The notes beneath the pieces were generated by a model. That model was not told the DNA's origin. It made no database searches and was given only the letters and a program-made list of their open reading frames with translations. A stretch of DNA of 11,596 bases, from positions 1-11,596 of the forward strand of contig CAZZBP010000063.1 of the NCBI GenBank assembly GCA_964652755.1. Direction: 5' to 3'. This document shows positions 7,764-11,596 of this stretch, piece after piece. Each line of letters starts with the position of its first letter. Position 1 is the stretch's first letter. Origin of the DNA: UBA11795 sp964652755 (GTDB lineage Bacteria; Chloroflexota; Dehalococcoidia; Lucifugimonadales; UBA826). The translations under genes were made by a program, and so were the position numbers.

Positions 7764-8735
7764 ATGAGTTTTAGGCTTCTTCTTTATGCACCTGACGGCC
7801 ATCCTGAACATAACCTTTTCAAATGGCGGGATCGGTTAGAGATGGAAATTCCAGGTATCGAAATAGATTTGGTAGCTTCAGAAGGTGAGGCAATCGAAGC
7901 TATCGCCAACGCCGCCGCCGCATTTGGAAATATAAGCGCGGAAATTTTCGTACGCGGCGAGAAATTGAGATGGGTTGCCTGCCCCCAAGCAGGACCTCCA
8001 TCCGGGTGGTATCACGACGAGCTTGTTAACAGTGATGTAGTAGTCACTAATACAAGGGAAATATATAACGACCATATCAGCACCCACATTCTCGCTTTTA
8101 TACTTGCCTTTGCTCGAGGGCTGAACAATTATGTCTCTCATCAGCTGAATCGGGAGTGGCACAGACCAGCTTATCGAGTCAAACATCTTTCGGATACAAC
8201 CGTGCTTATTGTTGGAGTTGGAGGAATTGGTGGGGAAACTGCTAGATTGTGTAAATCTTTTGGCATGACAGTTCTTGCCACCGACCCGCGAATAGAAAAG
8301 AAATCCAAAGGGGTGGATGAATTGCATCATCCAAATGATATCGGCCCCCTGATTCCAAGAGCTGATTTTGTTGTTTCTACAGTTCCAGAAACCCCAAAGA
8401 CCGGAGGATATTTTGACCACAACTTTTTCGACCATATGAGGGAGGGAGCTTTCTTTATAAACATCGGGCGTGGTGCCACAGTTGTTCTAGACGACTTGGA
8501 TAGTGCACTAAGGAGTGGACATCTAGCTGGGGCAGGCTTGGACGTGTTTGAGATAGAACCTCTTCCTGAAGATCACCCACTGTGGAAGGCTCCGGGTATC
8601 TTAATAACGCCTCACGTAGCAGGAGAAGGACCATATCTGCCGGAACGTAGAACAGAGCTTTTTATAGACAACTGCAAGAGATTTGCAAATGGCGAGAATT
8701 TAATCAATGTAGTAGATAAGGAAAATTGGTTTTAA
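7764..8735 (+). CDS. D-2-hydroxyacid dehydrogenase, NAD-dependent
   Basis: This cytoplasmic oxidoreductase interconverts a 2-keto acid and a D-2-hydroxy acid using NAD(H). It has 323 residues, with a substrate-binding lobe split around the Rossmann domain. The nucleotide fold shows GVGGIG (151-156) and an acidic residue after the second strand, Asp174 (LATDPR), which favours NAD over NADP. The catalytic triad of the family is intact: Arg236 in NIGRGATV, Glu265 in DVFEIEPLP and His284 in TPHVAG. The N-terminal lobe is divergent, so the substrate (glyoxylate, hydroxypyruvate, phenylpyruvate or another) cannot be assigned. ATG 7764 has only a weak purine stretch (AGAGTGA) upstream. The exonuclease gene begins 16 bases after the stop, so they probably share a transcript, although their functions are unrelated. 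Downstream of a peptide importer it might handle keto acids from amino-acid breakdown, which is inference. Confidence 0.93.
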   Translation: MSFRLLLYAPDGHPEHNLFKWRDRLEMEIPGIEIDLVASEGEAIEAIANAAAAFGNISAEIFVRGEKLRWVACPQAGPPSGWYHDELVNSDVVVTNTREIYNDHISTHILAFILAFARGLNNYVSHQLNREWHRPAYRVKHLSDTTVLIVGVGGIGGETARLCKSFGMTVLATDPRIEKKSKGVDELHHPNDIGPLIPRADFVVSTVPETPKTGGYFDHNFFDHMREGAFFINIGRGATVVLDDLDSALRSGHLAGAGLDVFEIEPLPEDHPLWKAPGILITPHVAGEGPYLPERRTELFIDNCKRFANGENLINVVDKENWF

Positions 8736-8751
8736 AAGAAGTGTTATCAAT

Positions 8752-9627
8752 TTGAATGTATATATTGTTGACGGCACTTATGAATTGTTCCGGTCACATT
8801 TTGGTCAACCTCCCCGCCTTGCCCCAGATGGCATGCACGTATCTGCCGTGCGGGGACTGATTCAATCGCTATTGTCCCTCCTTCGGGAGAGGAAGGTGAC
8901 GCATATCGCAGTAGCTTTTGATAGTGAAGTTAAGTCTTTTCGGAATGAGTTATTCCCGGCGTATAAAGACGGTTCTGATACCCCAGAAGAGCTTATGATG
9001 CAGTTTCCGTTAGCTGAAAGAGCAGTTGGGGCTCTCGGCGTAGTATATTGGCCAATGAGGGAATACGAAGCTGACGATGCTATAGGATCGGCCGCTGTTA
9101 AATATTCCAAGAACTTGGCAGTAGATCAGGTAATTATTTGCTCACCAGATAAGGATCTTACACAAGTGGTCTATGAGGAAAAGATTGTTTGTATGGACAG
9201 AAGGAAAGGTGTAGTGCTGGATGAAAAAGGGGTGCTGGAGAAATTTGGTGTTTTACCGAAGTCAATTCCAGATTATTTGGGGCTGATGGGTGACAATTCA
9301 GATGGAATCCCTGGAATTCCTAAGTGGGGTGCCAAGGCCAGTTCTACATTACTTGAAAGATATGAGTCGATAGAGGCTATTCCCAATGACTATAGGTTAT
9401 GGGACGTCAATGTTAGAGGCGCCGCAGGACTTAGTAATAGCCTTCAGAAGCATAGGGAGGTCGCCTTGCTTTATAAGGATTTAGCAACGTTACGTCTGAA
9501 CGCTCCGGTGTCTGAAAAAGTGGATGATTTGGAATGGCCGGGTGCTCACTTTGATCTGTATCCTAAGCTTTGCGAGGAGTTAGGTATGCCCAATCTGGCG
9601 AACCAACCTCACAGGTGGTCATCCTAA
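8752..9627 (+). CDS. Stand-alone 5'-3' exonuclease / flap endonuclease (PolA N-terminal type)
   Basis: This is a structure-specific nuclease that removes RNA primers and 5' flaps during DNA replication and repair. The 291 residues contain only the nuclease part, with no polymerase domain. Metal-binding acidic residues are all visible: Asp7 (VYIVDGTYELFR), Asp57 (AVAFDSEVKSFRNELFPAYK), Glu106/Asp108/Asp109 (EYEADDAIG), Asp133/Asp135 (CSPDKDLTQVV) and Asp181/Asp184 (GLMGDNSDGIPGIPKWGAK), the last leading into the DNA-binding helix-hairpin-helix. The start is TTG at 8752: it is the only reasonable start giving the complete first beta strand, a purine-rich AAAAGAAG lies about 10 bases upstream, and an ATG overlapping it is in another frame. 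It follows the dehydrogenase by 16 bases and is convergent with the tRNA gene. Complete and likely functional; it may act beside a full PolA encoded elsewhere. Confidence 0.93.
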   Translation: MNVYIVDGTYELFRSHFGQPPRLAPDGMHVSAVRGLIQSLLSLLRERKVTHIAVAFDSEVKSFRNELFPAYKDGSDTPEELMMQFPLAERAVGALGVVYWPMREYEADDAIGSAAVKYSKNLAVDQVIICSPDKDLTQVVYEEKIVCMDRRKGVVLDEKGVLEKFGVLPKSIPDYLGLMGDNSDGIPGIPKWGAKASSTLLERYESIEAIPNDYRLWDVNVRGAAGLSNSLQKHREVALLYKDLATLRLNAPVSEKVDDLEWPGAHFDLYPKLCEELGMPNLANQPHRWSS

Positions 9628-9674
9628 TTTGAATAATTTTTGTAATTGTTAGTTATATGGTAGAGGAAACCCGC

Positions 9675-9749
9675 TGGTACCCCCGGCGGGACTCGAACCC
9701 GCGCGCCTGGCTCCGGAGGCCAGAGCTCTATCCGCTGAGCTACGGGGGT
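9675..9749 (-). tRNA. tRNA-Arg (anticodon CCG), CCA end encoded
   Basis: Read on the minus strand, the 75 bases fold into a standard cloverleaf. The 7-bp acceptor is ACCCCCG/CGGGGGT (9749-9743 with 9685-9679). The D stem is GCTC/GAGC with an 8-base loop. The anticodon stem is CTGGC/GCCAG with loop CTCCGGA, anticodon CCG, reading CGG arginine codons. The variable loop has 4 bases, and the T arm is GCGGG-TTCGAGT-CCCGC. The discriminator base is A (9678), followed by a genomically encoded CCA (9677-9675). It stands alone, opposite in direction to the exonuclease gene. Confidence 0.97.
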
Positions 9750-9758
9750 AAGGTACCG

Positions 9759-9764
9759 GTTATA
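9759..9764 (-). promoter_or_regulatory. Possible -10 box of the tRNA-Arg gene
   Basis: TATAAC on the minus strand lies 9 bases before the tRNA 5' end, so transcripts would carry almost no leader. The region 17 bases further upstream (around 9782-9787, TCAACT) is a poor -35. Weak evidence. Confidence 0.3.
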
Positions 9765-10146
9765 TCTCTATTTACTAAAACAGTTGATCGAAAGTTCGTT
9801 CTTAATTTGAAACCACTCTCTTTGAATTATTTTTTCCTTATGAACAGAACCCGGATCCGATTTTCCACTTATATTAAGTAGAATCCTCCTACATAAGGAT
9901 CCAAGAAGACGTGTATTGGTTAATTTTTGGCATTTTTAAAAAGTTCCGTAATGTGAGTAATTAGTTATTGCATCTGTGGCAGTAGCAACAACGATTGGCA
10001 TTGTAGCAGGGGAGTGCCTGATTTATGTTGCGAATTTTCTCCTATTCCTCTACACTTTCTGTGCGTAACGTATGTGGGGGAAGGGTACTCAAAGTAAGTA
10101 TCCGTGAATGCGAGGTTTATGTGCCTAAAGTGGGTAGGTAAAGTCC

Positions 10147-10176
10147 TTGACATCACCTTCAATGGATTAATATGAT
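10147..10176 (+). promoter_or_regulatory. Sigma70-type promoter of the collagen-like lipoprotein gene
   Basis: A perfect -35 TTGACA (10147-10152), an 18-base spacer and -10 TATGAT (10171-10176, five of six to consensus). Transcription should start near 10183, about 110 bases before the ATG. It is the best two-box promoter in the window and is correctly oriented for the only gene downstream. Confidence 0.65.
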
Positions 10177-10291
10177 GAGCCCCGTTCGTGCGCTGTTTGA
10201 ATTAACGGCATGTTTGTGGTTTGTATACCCCAAGCATTTTAGATAGACGGAACCGAAATCTGGATTCTCCAATATTTAAGAAGGGGGTCAA

Positions 10292-11128
10292 ATGAGAAAG
10301 CTATTCAGCCTGCGGGGCATTTCTACAGCCCTGGTTTTCTCAGCAATCATATTCGCGCTTGTAGCCTGTGAGGGTGTTGCAGGCAATCCTGGGCTGCCAG
10401 GTAACCCTGGTAATCCTGGGGCGCCCGGTCCGGAAGGACCGCAGGGTGAGCCAGGTATTCCTGGTAATCCTGGTAATCCTGGTAATCCTGGTGCACCAGG
10501 GCCTCAAGGCCCCGCCGGACCAGCCGGCGCTGAGGCGCCCGTATCTGCAAAAGCCAGCTTGGTTGTGAACAAGAATGCCATAACCATGTCAGAGCCGTTC
10601 AATGTATGGGGTGCGGGGTTTGAATCAGGTGAGGCAGTTGTTATCCAACTTAGGATAGATGAGTCCCTGGCGCCGATTATTGGCGGAGGAAGAGGAGCGC
10701 AGGTAACTGCCAATGGAGCGGGTGCTTTCTCAGCATCCTTTAAATTTGTTAGCGATCAAGAGGCCGTTGCGGCAAGGGCAGGTGGACTTTCCACTATCTA
10801 CGCTGAAGGTTCTTTCGGTAGCAAAGCCAGCATTCCTGTAATGATCGTTGGTAGCTCAGCAGAAACCACGTCGCCTTCATCTAGTTTGGCCGCGTCGCCA
10901 GCAGAGCCTGGTGGGACGTCGACTGTCTATGGTGCAGGGTTCGGGTCCGGGGAAATGGTTAGTATTGGTGGTGGAGGAAAAATTCTTGCGGGCGGACAAG
11001 CCAATGAGGACGGTGCATTTACGATTGACGTCAAGGTGAGTCTGTCAGAAGGTGTGTATACCCTTACAGCTTCGGGGTCTTCCAACTCTGAGGCGACCGC
11101 ACCGTTATTAGTAGCTTCTAAGGATTAG
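10292..11128 (+). CDS. Collagen-like (Gly-X-Y) lipoprotein with two repeated beta domains
   Basis: The 278-residue exported protein has no assignable enzyme activity. The N-terminus MRKLFSLRG is followed by a hydrophobic helix (10-24) and a lipobox LVAC with Cys26, so it is expected to be lipid-anchored on the outer face of the membrane. Residues 28-81 form 18 uninterrupted Gly-X-Y triplets (six GNP, also GAP, GPQ, GPA), a collagen-like stalk probably trimeric if folded as in other bacterial collagens. Then come two related domains of roughly 80-100 residues, containing GAGFESGEAVVI (107-118) and GAGFGSGEMVSI (214-225), small Gly/Ser/Ala-rich beta domains reminiscent of IPT/Ig-like folds. A Ser/Pro linker joins them (about 188-206). 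AGGGGG four bases before the ATG fits this start. It is a single-gene unit with its own promoter and terminator. A role in surface attachment or cell-envelope display is plausible but inferred. Confidence 0.85.
   Translation: MRKLFSLRGISTALVFSAIIFALVACEGVAGNPGLPGNPGNPGAPGPEGPQGEPGIPGNPGNPGNPGAPGPQGPAGPAGAEAPVSAKASLVVNKNAITMSEPFNVWGAGFESGEAVVIQLRIDESLAPIIGGGRGAQVTANGAGAFSASFKFVSDQEAVAARAGGLSTIYAEGSFGSKASIPVMIVGSSAETTSPSSSLAASPAEPGGTSTVYGAGFGSGEMVSIGGGGKILAGGQANEDGAFTIDVKVSLSEGVYTLTASGSSNSEATAPLLVASKD
10373..10534 (+). repeat. 9-bp tandem repeat coding for 18 Gly-X-Y triplets
   Basis: Eighteen consecutive 9-base units each begin with a glycine codon (GGN). The most regular part is three exact copies of GGTAATCCT at 10463-10489, with another at 10409-10417 and near copies beside it. 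Such an array can gain or lose units by slippage without changing frame, so the stalk length may vary between strains or be miscounted in assembly. Confidence 0.9.
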
Positions 11129-11155
11129 CTCTTTAACTTAACATAGAGAGATGTA

Positions 11156-11195
11156 AAGACACCCCCCACAATTAATTAATTGTGGGGGGTGTCTT
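11156..11195. terminator. 40-base perfect palindrome, likely terminator (possibly bidirectional)
   Basis: The arms AAGACACCCCCCACAATTAA and their exact complement meet without mismatch, so RNA from either strand can form a very stable GC-rich hairpin of about 16-18 bp with an AATTAATT tip. It begins 28 bases after the collagen-like gene stop. The downstream T content is modest (CTTGCTT on the plus strand, CTTTAC on the minus), so it resembles an intrinsic terminator with a short U tract. It lies between convergent genes and could serve both. Confidence 0.75.
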
Positions 11196-11295
11196 GCTTA
11201 ACGGCGACTCTACGAGATAGGGGCAGATAAATTTTGTAGAAGGATATGCCTCAAAACCCTAAGACTTACATGAATGAAGTTTAATTTCCATAATG

Positions 11296-11316
11296 TTTGC
11301 TCTTTATAAGGGCAAA
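11296..11316. other. Small hairpin in the 230-base region before the CorC-type gene end
   Basis: TTTGCTCTT-TAT-AAGGGCAAA forms a 9-bp stem with one G-U pair. It lies about 110 bases beyond the stop of the minus-strand CorC/HlyC gene and has no T run on either side, so a terminator role is doubtful. Nothing else is recognised between 11196 and 11424. Confidence 0.25.
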
Positions 11317-11424
11317 TCTCGCCAAAGAGAATTGATGGATAAGCGGTTAGCAGAAACCTGACTTGAATATTGTTTCGTTGGATATAAATATGACGTGGGT
11401 GACGTGATGGGTAAGTGATCGCTT

Positions 11425-11596
11425 TTAGGCATCATCAGTCTTGGGCGAATCGAGTTTTTTAATGCTTAAGGTCTTTATTCTTCTGCCAGTTGTTGAGACA
11501 ACTTCTATGGATAACCCGTTATATTTGACATTGTCTCCTGGGCTCGGTATCTTCCCGAGCTGATGAAGGACAAAACCGCCGATAGTGTCAAAACCA
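11425..11596 (-). CDS. CorC/HlyC (CNNM-type) family protein, C-terminal end
   Basis: The gene enters from the right edge on the minus strand and stops at TAA 11427-11425. Only the last 56 residues are visible, ending the transporter-associated CorC_HlyC domain: GFDTIGGFVLHQLGKIPSPG (first visible residues), then DNVKYNGLSIEVVSTTGRRI, KTLSIKKL and an acidic tail ending TDDA. In complete members this domain follows two CBS domains and often an N-terminal CNNM membrane domain. The proteins take part in magnesium/cobalt efflux or are named hemolysin-like. Whether this one has the membrane part cannot be known from the window. It is convergent with the collagen-like gene. Confidence 0.88.
   Translation of the reverse strand, partial: GFDTIGGFVLHQLGKIPSPGDNVKYNGLSIEVVSTTGRRIKTLSIKKLDSPKTDDA

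Larger units (their letters stand above)
9750..10291. other. 540-base gene-free region between tRNA-Arg and the collagen-like gene
   Basis: No convincing coding frame is seen on either strand. The short minus-strand frame around 9965-10162 has no ribosome site and no recognisable sequence. The left part is A/T rich. The only signals I can support are the weak tRNA -10 box at its left end, the strong promoter at 10147-10176 and the ribosome site before 10292. The promoter leaves a leader of about 110 bases, in which I recognise no riboswitch or stable hairpin. A small RNA cannot be excluded. Confidence 0.6.

Noticed and set aside
9676..9757. GGTACC sequences flanking the tRNA as attachment-site repeats of an integrated element
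   Set aside because: They are only six bases, one overlaps the acceptor end, and no integrase or foreign genes are nearby.
9657..9881. Plus-strand 74-residue frame beginning MVEETRWYPRRDSNPR
   Set aside because: It is the antisense translation of the tRNA-Arg gene, a common false protein call.
9965..10162. Minus-strand 65-residue frame in the gene-free region
   Set aside because: No ribosome site, no recognisable motif, and ordinary length for chance.
10347..10713. Proline- or collagen-looking frames in other phases of the Gly-X-Y array
   Set aside because: Repetitive DNA stays open in several frames; only the frame from 10292 has a signal peptide, ribosome site and downstream domains.

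Overview
The window is about 11.6 kb of moderate-GC bacterial DNA holding eight recognisable protein genes, one broken gene and one tRNA. The gene repertoire suggests a free-living heterotroph, most likely a marine Chloroflexota (Dehalococcoidia/SAR202-like). The pointers are the peptide/amide-scavenging theme, the RF2 variant with a GHGGQNVQK peptidyl-release loop, a stand-alone 5'-3' exonuclease and a collagen-like lipoprotein. This placement is inference from family flavour; there is no rRNA or marker phylogeny here. A run of 10 Ns (1306-1315) marks a scaffold join, so the sequence is a draft or metagenome assembly.

Left part (1-2610): the C-terminal part of a penicillin-acylase-family Ntn hydrolase (+) runs tail to tail, 7 bases apart, into a D-aminoacylase (N-acyl-D-amino-acid deacylase) on the minus strand. 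The D-aminoacylase is broken. It keeps a very good ribosome binding site and recognisable family motifs along its whole length, but it is interrupted by three apparent frameshifts, two in-frame TAG codons and the N gap.

Centre (2640-7655): divergent from the D-aminoacylase is prfB (peptide chain release factor 2), with a canonical CTT-TGA-C programmed +1 frameshift at codon 23. It is followed 54 bases later by a dipeptide/oligopeptide ABC importer: a lipoprotein binding protein and two permeases, without any ATPase gene alongside.

Right-centre (7764-9627): a D-2-hydroxyacid dehydrogenase and, 16 bases after it, a stand-alone 5'-3' exonuclease (FEN-like) starting at TTG. Opposite them is a tRNA-Arg(CCG) gene with an encoded CCA end.

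Right end (9750-11596): a 540-base gene-free stretch ends in a strong sigma70-type promoter that should drive a small secreted lipoprotein. This protein has 18 Gly-X-Y collagen-like triplets and two related beta-type domains. A 40-base perfect palindrome after it is a probable transcription terminator. The window closes with the last 57 codons, including the stop, of a CorC/HlyC (CNNM-type) gene on the minus strand, which was found by reading the reverse strand.

Functionally, the acylase, D-aminoacylase, peptide importer and 2-hydroxyacid dehydrogenase fit a scavenging lifestyle on amides, peptides and D-amino-acid derivatives. They sit in several transcription units, and a joint pathway is only inference. 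I found no mobile element, CRISPR array, phage gene or convincing new system.
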